DNA from: Firmicutes bacterium UBA5473 | GTDB taxonomy: Bacteria; Bacillota; DTU084 | NCBI GenBank assembly: GCA_002427165.1 | Contig: DIQB01000001.1 | Coordinates: 7,560 to 14,900 of the forward strand | Direction: 5' to 3' | DNA: 7,341 bases | Part shown: positions 1-5,486 of the stretch, piece after piece | Layout of the letters: every line of letters starts with the position of its first letter | How positions within the stretch are numbered: the stretch's first letter is position 1 | Made by a program: the position numbers and the translations under genes | Notes under the pieces: model-generated | What the model saw: only the letters and a program-made list of their open reading frames with translations | Told to the model about the DNA's origin: nothing | Database searches by the model: none

Positions 1-85
1 TCGATGGCATATGTCGGCTTCGTCGCTGGTTACCGTAGCAGGGGCTGTACCGGATTTGCACCGGTTTCCCTTACAACCCATTCCT
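1..85 (-). promoter_or_regulatory. Cobalamin (B12) riboswitch, 5' part of the aptamer, cut by the window edge
   Basis: Read on the minus strand, this has the conserved core of the cobalamin riboswitch: GGGAA (66-70), the hairpin CCGGTGCAAATCCGG (50-64), then a C-rich stretch and GCTACCGTAACC (28-39), which corresponds to the family's GCCACTGTAA region. These elements are in the right order and spacing. The 3' part of the aptamer and any expression platform lie beyond position 1. Such riboswitches turn off cobalamin synthesis, uptake or B12-independent isoenzyme genes when B12 is present; the target here reads leftward and is not visible. A TATAAT box at 95-100 on the minus strand is placed to start transcription just before the aptamer, but no convincing -35 box accompanies it. 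The outer boundary near 85 is approximate. Confidence 0.85.
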
Positions 86-227
86 TATTATTATATTATA
101 AAGTGACGCCTTCATCCCTGCAGCAAGCTGGCAAGGTTTCAGGCTAGCTTTTCTATAATAGAAGACTCAGGTCAAAATGAATTCTGTTTGTATTTTAAGA
201 CCATATTTTATTGAAAAAAGGCCCTTT

Positions 228-467
228 CTATCTTCCTGATAGGTCGCTTAAGCTTTTTTCTGGGACAAAAATATAATTAGCTAATGCCTTAGATTCAGGA
301 ATAGGCAGTCCATCTTCCATAAGTCCTTGCAGATGAAAAAGAATAGCTTCTTCCATATTCTGCCTAGCTTGGCGTGGATTTTTACCGGTTGCAATGCAGC
401 CCGGTAGGTCTGGAGAGTACGCAGAATAACTTCCATCTGCTCTTTCAATAACGACTAGGTAACGCAT
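228..467 (-). CDS. hicB: HicB-family antitoxin
   Basis: This 79-residue protein has the HicB signature: a first strand MRYLVVIERADGSYSAY, then SPDLPGC (residues 18-24), and an amphipathic helix with NMEEAILFHLQGLMEDG. This is the RNase H-like fold that binds and blocks a HicA mRNA interferase. The end is the short form: after the PIPES turn there are only about 20 residues and no clear ribbon-helix-helix or HTH DNA-binding domain. The start is set by a strong AGGAGGG site seven bases upstream of ATG. hicA ends two bases before this start, so the pair is one transcript reading leftward. The partner hicA is frameshifted, so this may be an orphan antitoxin still made from the operon. It could also regulate the pair, but no operator was identified. 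Confidence 0.88.
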   Translation of the reverse strand: MRYLVVIERADGSYSAYSPDLPGCIATGKNPRQARQNMEEAILFHLQGLMEDGLPIPESKALANYIFVPEKSLSDLSGR

Positions 468-469
468 AG

Positions 470-668
470 CTAATTCCCTCCTGGTTTTATCCCAGCTTGC
501 TTAATTATGCTATTTAGGGTGCCAGGAGCTAAGTCTTCATTGGGGTTTCCTGCTATAGTGACTCTTCCAGGTTTAGTATTAGTGCTTAAACCGTCGATGA
601 CTACCTCTTGTTGAAATAAGATACCATCCATCTTTCTGCACTAGTTTGATTATTTCACGCACCTTCAT
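470..668 (-). pseudogene. hicA: HicA mRNA interferase toxin, interrupted by a +1 frameshift
   Basis: From ATG at 668 (GAGAGG ribosome site upstream) the reading frame gives MKVREIIKLVQKDGWYLIST, then RGSHRRFKH, then a TAA stop at 581-579. Skipping one base (581) restores the family sequence, beginning NTKPGRVTIAGNPNEDLAPG and running through TLNSIIKQAGIKP to a TAG at 472-470. The joined product would be 65 residues, the usual HicA size. HicA is a small double-stranded-RNA-binding-fold ribonuclease that cuts mRNA; its catalytic histidine sits in the G-S-H-x-x-F motif, which is present before the break. The second half carries the T-x-x-G-R-V-T-I and L-x-x-G-T-L-x-x-I-x-x-Q-A-G motifs. The break may be a real inactivating mutation, a sequencing error, or less likely programmed +1 frameshifting at CAC TAA T. 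A 29-residue product is unlikely to be toxic. Confidence 0.82.
478..528 (-). repeat. Inverted repeat that can mask the hicB ribosome binding site
   Basis: On the minus strand CTCCTGG (528-522, inside hicA) is followed 37 bases later by CCAGGAG (484-478), which contains the hicB Shine-Dalgarno core. The seven-base match could form a hairpin in the hicAB mRNA. It is short enough to be chance, but it matches a pattern seen before four plus-strand genes of this window. Confidence 0.35.
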
Positions 669-925
669 TTTTGACCTCTCAACCACATATTATCCAGTTG
701 TTTGCTGGTTATTGGGACATAATGAAAATAAATCTAGGCTGGTTTTTGAGTATATCAACAATTTATAGGTGTGCGAGTTCTATGGAAGTGATTCGTTTTT
801 GAGGTTTCAATCTACATAGTAGTTATTCTATCTAAAAAGGCAAATCCCTTCTGGTAAATACACATTGAGTGCAGGATTTCTCTTTCCCATCCGCGAAAGA
901 CTATGGGAGAAAGGAAGGGATCGCC
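669..925. other. Intergenic region between divergent hicAB and mazG
   Basis: No gene is supported here. The region must hold the leftward hicAB promoter and perhaps the rightward promoter of the mazG operon. For hicAB, TAATAT lies about 25 bases before the hicA ATG inside ATAATATG, but the -35 region is poor. For mazG, TTGAGG (800-805) with TATTCT about 19 bases on is the best candidate and is weak. An imperfect direct repeat, GTTTTTGAG at 742-750 and 795-803, each followed within a few bases by TCAA, is 53 bases apart; its meaning is unknown. CCAG-N7-CTGG close to hicA could be part of an operator. Confidence 0.4.
844..921 (+). repeat. Inverted repeat pairing with the mazG ribosome binding site
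   Basis: ATCCCTTC (844-851) is an exact reverse complement of GAAGGGAT (914-921), which includes the Shine-Dalgarno site of mazG. The arms are separated by 62 bases. A second, shorter pairing, CCCAT with ATGGG nearby, could extend the structure. If the transcript starts upstream of 844, the site could be sequestered. Confidence 0.4.
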
Positions 926-2308
926 ATGGCCATATCCATAATTGAATTTATCGGTTCCGTGGACAACATCACACTTGCTGCCTGGAACCTCCTTATTCAG
1001 GCCGATTGTGTTTATACTGCTGCTCATAATCCCGCTTTGGAGGAAAAGCTGCTATTGGAGGGGCGGTCATTTAAAAATTGCAAAGAACTCGCCCCTGATA
1101 TGCGGGCGAAGATGATCCTTTTGGCAGATAGTGCCGGGGAAGATGTTGTCTACATAGCGGAGACAGTACCGGCACAGATGGATCGGACTGTGGGTCTTCT
1201 CGCGCAGAGAGCACAACTTTTTCCGCAAGCAGGTTTGCACGAAGTAATTTTGGCGAAGTTGGGTTTAGATGCCAGGGGAGCAGTTTTCTTAAATAGCCAG
1301 AATGCAGAAGCTCTGAATCCGAAGCTTACAAATTTTATCTGGGGCCCACTAGATGATCAGGCTTTGCAAACCATAGAGGAGCGCTACCTTGGCTCTAAAG
1401 AAAGCTCTAAGGCCAAGCTTTGTTTTAATTTGGGCTCTTTCCAAGAGCGAATAGAGGAAGTCAGTCTTGGGGGCCTCTCGAAAATCGATTCTCGGGGACT
1501 TTGCTGTCTCGTGATTCCCTCTTGTGAGGGTATCAAAAGCGCAGGTGAGAAGATCATGGAGCTGGAGCGGGTGATGGCAAAGCTCAGGGGCGGGAATGGT
1601 TGTCCTTGGGATCGGGAGCAAACATTGGATTCCCTCCAGCCTTATCTGATTGAGGAGGCATACGAAGTTTTAGATGCCCTAGCCAAAGACGATCCTGTGG
1701 CTCATTGCGAGGAGCTAGGTGATGTATTGCTGCAGATTGTTTTCCAAAGCAGGATTGCTGCAGAGGAGGGCAAGTTTTGTCTCGCCGATGTAATTGCTGC
1801 TGAAACTGCTAAAATGATTCGTCGCCACCCCCACGTGTTTGGCGATGTAGACGTAGCTTCAGTTGAGGGTGTGCTAGATAATTGGGAGAAAATCAAGGCC
1901 AAGGAACGGGAGGGCAAGATGCGCAAATCCCTTCTCGATGGCGTGCCAGGAGGGCTTCCTGCCCTTGCCCGGGCCTATAAGTTTCAAGAGAAGGCAGCCC
2001 GGGTGGGTTTCCAGTGGGATGAGGTAGGAGGGGCTTTGGAAAAAGCCAACGAAGAACTGTTGGAGCTGGTAGAGGCAATAGAATCAGGGGATGAGGCTGC
2101 AATTGAGGAGGAATTTGGTGATCTCTTCTTTGCCTTGGTGAATGTGGCCAGATACCTAGATGTCTATCCTGAAGTTGCTCTGAACAAGTCTGTAAACAAA
2201 TTTGAAAGCAGGTTTCGTTATATTGAGGAGCATGCAAACCTGCCCCTGGAGCAGATGACTCTCCAGCAGATGGACAGGCTCTGGGACGAGGCAAAAGCAC
2301 TGGAATAG
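926..2308 (+). CDS. mazG: MazG-type nucleoside triphosphate pyrophosphohydrolase with degenerate N-terminal methylase-like domain (YabN-like)
   Basis: This 460-residue protein hydrolyses nucleoside triphosphates to monophosphate and pyrophosphate. The tandem MazG domains are clear. The first begins at GGNGCPWDREQT (222-233) and has the metal-binding pattern E243-E244-x-x-E247 and E263-x-x-D266, then RRHPHVFGD (299-307). The second has E376-E377-x-x-E380 and E396-x-x-D399, then KFESRFRYIEEH. Residues 1-200 match the tetrapyrrole methylase half of YabN-type proteins in layout (ITLAAWNLLIQADCVY near 15-30, TVGLLAQRA near 88). The glycine-rich SAM motif and the P-G-H-P and P-G-V-S motifs are not recognisable, so that half is probably not an active methylase. 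ATG at 926 is preferred for its AAGGAAGGGA site five bases upstream. A GTG at 869 in the same frame would add 19 residues but has no ribosome site. The gene heads the sporulation cluster, as yabN does in Bacillus. Confidence 0.92.
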   Translation: MAISIIEFIGSVDNITLAAWNLLIQADCVYTAAHNPALEEKLLLEGRSFKNCKELAPDMRAKMILLADSAGEDVVYIAETVPAQMDRTVGLLAQRAQLFPQAGLHEVILAKLGLDARGAVFLNSQNAEALNPKLTNFIWGPLDDQALQTIEERYLGSKESSKAKLCFNLGSFQERIEEVSLGGLSKIDSRGLCCLVIPSCEGIKSAGEKIMELERVMAKLRGGNGCPWDREQTLDSLQPYLIEEAYEVLDALAKDDPVAHCEELGDVLLQIVFQSRIAAEEGKFCLADVIAAETAKMIRRHPHVFGDVDVASVEGVLDNWEKIKAKEREGKMRKSLLDGVPGGLPALARAYKFQEKAARVGFQWDEVGGALEKANEELLELVEAIESGDEAAIEEEFGDLFFALVNVARYLDVYPEVALNKSVNKFESRFRYIEEHANLPLEQMTLQQMDRLWDEAKALE

Positions 2309-2322
2309 AGCTGCATATTTCC

Positions 2323-2363
2323 CCTCCCCTTGCGGAAGATTAAGAACAAAACATAAGGGGAGG
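2323..2363 (+). repeat. Hairpin that hides the spoIID-type gene's ribosome binding site
   Basis: CCTCCCCTT (2323-2331) pairs perfectly over nine bases with AAGGGGAGG (2355-2363), the Shine-Dalgarno site of the next gene, across a 23-base loop. TTT (2318-2320) can add three pairs with AAA (2364-2366) past a two-base bulge. It lies 15 bases after the mazG stop. It is not a terminator, since no T run follows. The likely effect, if it forms, is reduced translation initiation. Confidence 0.55.
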
Positions 2364-2370
2364 AAAACAA

Positions 2371-3303
2371 ATGGCAAAGCGGCCTTGGCTGATTATTTTA
2401 GTCCTTGCAATCTTGATTCCGCTAGCGGTGATGATGGCACGAAAAGCACCAACCAAAAAGTTGCCCCAGGAGCGCACAATTACAGTTTTCGATCATAAGA
2501 CAGGCAACAAGCGCACCATACCCATAGAACAATACCTCGAAGGCGTGGTAGCAGGGGAGATGAAGCCGGGCTGGCCCAGTGAGGCATATGCAGCCCAGGC
2601 TATAGTTGCCCGTTCTTTTACCATTGAGTTCATCGCTAGAGGCGGTACACAAAAACTTCATGGCACAGACGTCTGTACAGATGAGACCCACACCCAAGCC
2701 TACAACGAAGGCAATGTAACTGCAGTGATTCAAAAGGCTATTGAAGCTACTCGGGGCCAGGTGCTCACATATAATAATGACCCAATTAGAGGCTGGTTCA
2801 GTGCGGCCTGTGGTGGGACCACAGCCCGGGCAAAAGAGGGCATCGCCTATCCCGAGGCAGAGCCACCCTATACTGTGTCCAAACACTGTCCTGAGGCGAA
2901 ATATAGCCCGCCTGAGGTAAAGCATTGGACTGCCACCTATACCCACAAAGAACTTGCCGGTTTGCTCCAAAAGCTAGGTGTGAAGTCTGTAGAAAAGCTT
3001 GAGATCGCGCAAAAGAGCGATGCCGGCAGAGTGGAGAGGTGGAACATCCTCCACAGTGGAGGCAAATTGGAGATTGCAGGGCAAGATCTGCGGATTTACC
3101 TAGATCCCATGCGCATGCGTTCCAATGTTATTACAAAGTTCTCCGATGACGGCACCAAAGTTACCATGGAGGGCCGGGGCTTTGGCCATGGCGTGGGGCT
3201 CTGCCAATGGGGTGCCTATACCTTAGCTAAGGAGGGGAAAAAGGCTCAGGAAATCGCTCAATATTTTTTTCAGGGGACAAAAATAGAGAAGCGCTGGCGC
3301 TAG
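2371..3303 (+). CDS. SpoIID/LytB-domain peptidoglycan lytic transglycosylase, membrane anchored
   Basis: This 310-residue protein has one N-terminal membrane helix (residues 5-22) and an outward-facing SpoIID domain. SpoIID cuts glycan strands and, with SpoIIP and SpoIIM, drives membrane migration during engulfment. The core motif I-E-Q-Y-L-E-G-V-V-A-G-E-M (52-64) holds the expected catalytic glutamate E63, followed by WPSEAYAAQAIVARSF (68-83). CGGTT (147-151) and the C-terminal GRGFGHGVGLCQWGAY (268-283) are family hallmarks. C102, H107 and C147 could be metal ligands, as some clostridial SpoIIDs bind zinc, but this is inference. The size is a little below that of typical SpoIID (about 340). 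Its place in the mazG-yabP-yabQ cluster rather than by spoIIQ or spoIIID suggests it may be a paralogue, so no symbol is given. ATG 2371 has a strong GGGGAGG site. Confidence 0.9.
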   Translation: MAKRPWLIILVLAILIPLAVMMARKAPTKKLPQERTITVFDHKTGNKRTIPIEQYLEGVVAGEMKPGWPSEAYAAQAIVARSFTIEFIARGGTQKLHGTDVCTDETHTQAYNEGNVTAVIQKAIEATRGQVLTYNNDPIRGWFSAACGGTTARAKEGIAYPEAEPPYTVSKHCPEAKYSPPEVKHWTATYTHKELAGLLQKLGVKSVEKLEIAQKSDAGRVERWNILHSGGKLEIAGQDLRIYLDPMRMRSNVITKFSDDGTKVTMEGRGFGHGVGLCQWGAYTLAKEGKKAQEIAQYFFQGTKIEKRWR

Positions 3304-3309
3304 TTACAA

Positions 3310-3403
3310 AGCTTAACTCCCCAAATAGTCATATTTTCGCTAGGTGGACATATTTATAAATAAGGGGGCAAGTAGCCTGCCTTGCGAAAAGGGGGAGTTA
3401 GCT
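3310..3403 (+). repeat. Long-range inverted repeat covering the yabP ribosome binding site
   Basis: AGCTTAACTCCCC (3310-3322) is complementary to GGGGAGTTAGCT (3392-3403), 12 pairs with a single T bulge. The right arm contains the yabP Shine-Dalgarno site and reaches the base before its GTG start. The 69-base loop holds a small hairpin GCAAG...CTTGC (3368-3385) and a sigma-E-like promoter. Read-through mRNA from the upstream genes would carry both arms. Confidence 0.55.
3329..3356 (+). promoter_or_regulatory. Candidate sigma-E-type (mother-cell) promoter for yabPQ
   Basis: TCATATT (3329-3335) is an exact match to the -35 pattern given for Bacillus sigma-E (roughly K-M-ATATT). CATATTTA (3349-3356) is a partial match to the -10 pattern CATACANT, with a 13-base spacer. 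Transcription would begin near 3362, about 40 bases before the yabP start. yabP and yabQ are sigma-E-controlled in Bacillus subtilis, which supports the call; the -10 match alone is only moderate. Confidence 0.4.
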
Positions 3404-3709
3404 GTGGAAGATAAAAGGCGTGATCTTATTCCCACTCCACATCGATTGCACCAGGTAGTGCTCAAGGAGCGAGGGGATCTCCTAATCGATGGGGTGGAAA
3501 ATGTAGAGAACTTCGATGATCAAGAGATTTTAGTGGAGACAGCCACTGGCATGCTCCTTGTCCGGGGAAGGGAGCTGCATATCAAGCAACTGGACCTAGA
3601 TGGCGGTACCTTAGCTGTGGAAGGCCTCATCATCGGCCTTGAATATACAGGCGAGGCTAAGGGGAAGAAGTCCGGGGGACAGGGCGTTTTGGGCAAGTTG
3701 TTTCGGTAG
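3404..3709 (+). CDS. yabP: Sporulation protein YabP
   Basis: This 101-residue protein matches YabP in length (about 100) and sequence. It starts with PHRLHQVVLKERGDLLIDG (12-30), then GVENVENFDDQEILVET (30-46), GMLLVRGRELHI (49-60) and L-x-L-D-x-G-x-L-x-V-E-G-L-I (63-76). The beta-rich YabP fold is required for a late stage of spore formation in Bacillus subtilis, where YabP and YabQ are needed in the mother cell; the molecular activity is unknown. The GTG at 3404 is chosen because AAGGGGGAG lies just upstream and the resulting N-terminus fits the family. An in-frame GTG at 3344 would add 20 unrelated residues. The last 20 residues are Gly- and Lys-rich and variable. yabQ follows after eight bases. 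Confidence 0.93.
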   Translation: MEDKRRDLIPTPHRLHQVVLKERGDLLIDGVENVENFDDQEILVETATGMLLVRGRELHIKQLDLDGGTLAVEGLIIGLEYTGEAKGKKSGGQGVLGKLFR

Positions 3710-3717
3710 GTGAGAAG

Positions 3718-4104
3718 ATGGCTGCCATTTCTGCCCAGCTGTTTGCCATCGCTATCACCCTCCTCTCTGGTTTTTTGTTGGGACTTTTTTTCGATCTCTA
3801 TCGAGTCCTGCGGGCCCTTTGGCGCCCAGGTCCCCTTTGGACAAGGATCGGGGACCTTCTTTTTTGGCTTTTTGCTTTCTGCCTTCTCTATAGCCTCCTG
3901 CTTCTGGGCAACTGGGGGGAGATGCGGCTTTATGTAGTTTTAGGCTGGGGCTTGGGGCTATTTCTCTATATCCGCTTCCTTAGCCGCCGGATCGTTGTTA
4001 TTTGCTTTACCCTTTTTTCTGCTGCCCACCGCTCCTTTGCACAAATTTGGAGGGGTTTTTATCTTTTTTGGGCTGCAATCTGTCGGCGCCTCCACAGAAA
4101 ATAG
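3718..4104 (+). CDS. yabQ: Spore cortex biosynthesis protein YabQ
   Basis: This 128-residue integral membrane protein has the YabQ signature: G-x-x-x-G-L-x-F-D-L-Y-R-V (18-30), the charged and hydrophobic segment GDLLFWLFAF (45-54), then N-W-G-E-M-R-L-Y-V-V-L-G-W-G-L-G (65-80). Hydrophobic helices lie at about 4-24, 47-64, 70-87 and 90-104, and the end is basic (RRLHRK). YabQ is needed for the spore cortex in Bacillus subtilis and sits in the outer forespore membrane. The protein is shorter than the Bacillus protein (about 211 residues), lacking its C-terminal tail, which is common in clostridia. The ribosome site AGGTGAGAAG overlaps the end of yabP, so the two are translated from one message. 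divIC, the usual next gene, is absent. Confidence 0.9.
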   Translation: MAAISAQLFAIAITLLSGFLLGLFFDLYRVLRALWRPGPLWTRIGDLLFWLFAFCLLYSLLLLGNWGEMRLYVVLGWGLGLFLYIRFLSRRIVVICFTLFSAAHRSFAQIWRGFYLFWAAICRRLHRK

Positions 4105-4186
4105 AAGGAAAAAGGGATCTGAAAGTCGAACATAGATAATAGTTATTTAGAGACATATTTAGATTTACTAAAAAAGTCTGGAGGCG
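4087..4186 (+). repeat. Inverted repeat from the end of yabQ to the nagA ribosome binding site
   Basis: CGCCTCCA (4087-4094), within the last codons of yabQ, is the exact complement of TGGAGGCG (4179-4186), which contains the GGAGG site of the next gene. The 84-base loop includes GACATATTTA (4152-4161), a decamer shared with the sigma-E-like -10 region of yabP. The eight-base match taken alone is weak evidence. Confidence 0.4.
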
Positions 4187-4192
4187 AAGATA

Positions 4193-5374
4193 GTGCAGCG
4201 TATTGTCTTGAAAGGTGGACGTGTGATTACCCCCTGGGTTGTAGAAGAGGATGGGGTTGTAATCCTTGCAGATGGTAAAATCCAATATGTAGGTGGGGAG
4301 TATCAACCTCAAGAGGGAGACCAGGTCCTAGATGTTACAGGTAAGCTAGTAACGCCGGGACTAATTGATCTTCATATCCACGGTGGTGGTGGCCATGATG
4401 TGATGGGCGGGACAGTGGAAGATGTGATAGCTGTAGCCAAGAACGAACTTAAAGCAGGTGTTACTTCTTTTGTACCCTCCCTATACGCTACAAAGTGGGA
4501 GCGGATGCTGAACTCTTTGGATAAGATTAATGAAACCTATGCTCTGCAGCAGCAAAATGGTTGCGCAGAGTCTCAGATTGTGGGCATCTACCTTGAGGCC
4601 CCCTTTATGAATCCCCTAGCCCGGGGAGGACAACCTATAGAGGCAATTCGCAAGCCCATCCCCGAGGATTATCACCAGATTATGGATCGGGCAGGGGATC
4701 TTTTGCGTCTCGTGCTAGTTGCCCCTGAGGTGGAAGGCGGTTTAGAATTAACTAGAGAAGTTCTCTCCCGAGGCCTGATTGCAGCTGTGGGCCACTCTGA
4801 GGCCAGCTACGAGGAGGTAGTAGAGGCGGTATCCTTAGGGCTAGATCAGGCAGTACATACATTCAACGGAGGTAATACCGGCATCACGAAAAGGCTACCT
4901 GGGCTTATCGGTGCTGCTTTGAACTTAGATGAGATCTACTGCGAGCTCATCTGCGATGGAATCCATGTGCATCAGGCCAATATGCAGCTTCTCTACAAAC
5001 TGAAAAGTAGTGATAAGATCATCCTGATCACAGATGCGGTGCAGCCTGCAGGTCTGCCAGATGGTGAATATGATCTTTCAGATGGCAGACGGGTAAGGGT
5101 GAAGAATAACACCGCCACAACCTGCGATGCCATGGAAGGGAACTTGTATGGTAGTTGTCTAGGGCTCAATCGGAGCGTGAAGAACATGGTTCAGATGGTG
5201 GGGGCAACCTTGCCTGAGGCCATCAAAATGGCCACAGTCAATCCAGCCCGGCGCCTGGGTCTCACCAATAAAGGCAGTCTGCTTCCTGGTAATGATGCGG
5301 ATCTGGCAGTGTTTTCGCCAGAACTGGAAGTGGAGCGAGTATTTATCGCAGGCCGTGAGATTGCAATCGGCTAA
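4193..5374 (+). CDS. nagA: N-acetylglucosamine-6-phosphate deacetylase-like amidohydrolase
   Basis: This 393-residue protein is full length for NagA, which removes acetate from N-acetylglucosamine-6-phosphate in amino sugar and cell-wall recycling. Metal and catalytic sites of the amidohydrolase barrel are present: H61-x-H63 in LIDLHIHGGGG, E135 in YLEAPF, H201 in GHSEASY, H222 in AVHTFNGG, H258 in CDGIHVH, and the general base D281 in ILITDAVQPAGL. The end NPARRLGL plus GSLLPGNDADLAVF is typical. Differences from the Escherichia coli enzyme include Y133 where H-L-E-G-P is usual, Q147 in RGGQP where the substrate-contact His of K-K-G-T-H-N-P is expected, and N-G-G in place of N-A-M. The substrate may therefore differ. 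GTG at 4193 follows GGAGG by eight bases. No nagB or sugar transporter is adjacent; the gene ends the sporulation run and has its own terminator. Confidence 0.87.
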   Translation: MQRIVLKGGRVITPWVVEEDGVVILADGKIQYVGGEYQPQEGDQVLDVTGKLVTPGLIDLHIHGGGGHDVMGGTVEDVIAVAKNELKAGVTSFVPSLYATKWERMLNSLDKINETYALQQQNGCAESQIVGIYLEAPFMNPLARGGQPIEAIRKPIPEDYHQIMDRAGDLLRLVLVAPEVEGGLELTREVLSRGLIAAVGHSEASYEEVVEAVSLGLDQAVHTFNGGNTGITKRLPGLIGAALNLDEIYCELICDGIHVHQANMQLLYKLKSSDKIILITDAVQPAGLPDGEYDLSDGRRVRVKNNTATTCDAMEGNLYGSCLGLNRSVKNMVQMVGATLPEAIKMATVNPARRLGLTNKGSLLPGNDADLAVFSPELEVERVFIAGREIAIG

Positions 5375-5376
5375 AT

Positions 5377-5408
5377 GAAAAGCCAGAAGGGTTTCCTTCT
5401 GGCTTTTC
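5377..5408 (+). terminator. Rho-independent terminator after nagA
   Basis: A perfect 14-base-pair stem, GAAAAGCCAGAAGG with CCTTCTGGCTTTTC, closes a GTTT loop two bases after the nagA stop. The A-rich and T-rich ends make it usable in both directions. It closes the mazG-nagA gene run. Confidence 0.93.
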
Positions 5409-5430
5409 GCTATTTGCAATAAATATTCTC

Positions 5431-5462
5431 TAGCAGAGGGGAACTGTCATTTCCCTCTGCTA
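5431..5462. repeat. Hairpin, ten-base-pair stem
   Basis: TAGCAGAGGG (5431-5440) pairs exactly with CCCTCTGCTA (5453-5462), and AA/TT pairs extend it inward past one bulged G. The flanks are AT-rich without a proper T run on either strand, so it is at best a weak terminator. It may be the upstream border of the structured interval. Confidence 0.6.
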
Positions 5463-5486
5463 TTAATAATGACCCTAAAATCCGGG

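Noticed and set aside
151..163. Short palindrome TTCTAT-A-ATAGAA containing TATAAT on the plus strand
   Set aside because: No fitting -35 box on either strand at usual spacing, and no gene on the plus strand nearby; an operator is possible but unsupported.
205..227. Possible terminator after hicB (AAAGGGCCTTTTTT on the minus strand)
   Set aside because: The self-complementary part leaves no room for a loop; only the T run supports it.
812..1027. 71-residue minus-strand frame covering the mazG start region
   Set aside because: It has no family resemblance or ribosome site, and it overlaps the mazG leader and N-terminus.
1893..2300. 135-residue proline- and leucine-rich frame on the minus strand within mazG
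   Set aside because: It is antisense to the second MazG domain; its composition is what the reverse strand of Glu-rich coding sequence gives.
2422..2970. 182-residue open frame on the minus strand inside the spoIID-type gene
   Set aside because: It lies wholly antisense to a gene with full family motifs, has no recognisable domain and no good ribosome site.
3710..3937. 75-residue frame overlapping the start of yabQ
   Set aside because: It is a second reading frame of yabQ; only the yabQ frame matches a known family and has the right start context.
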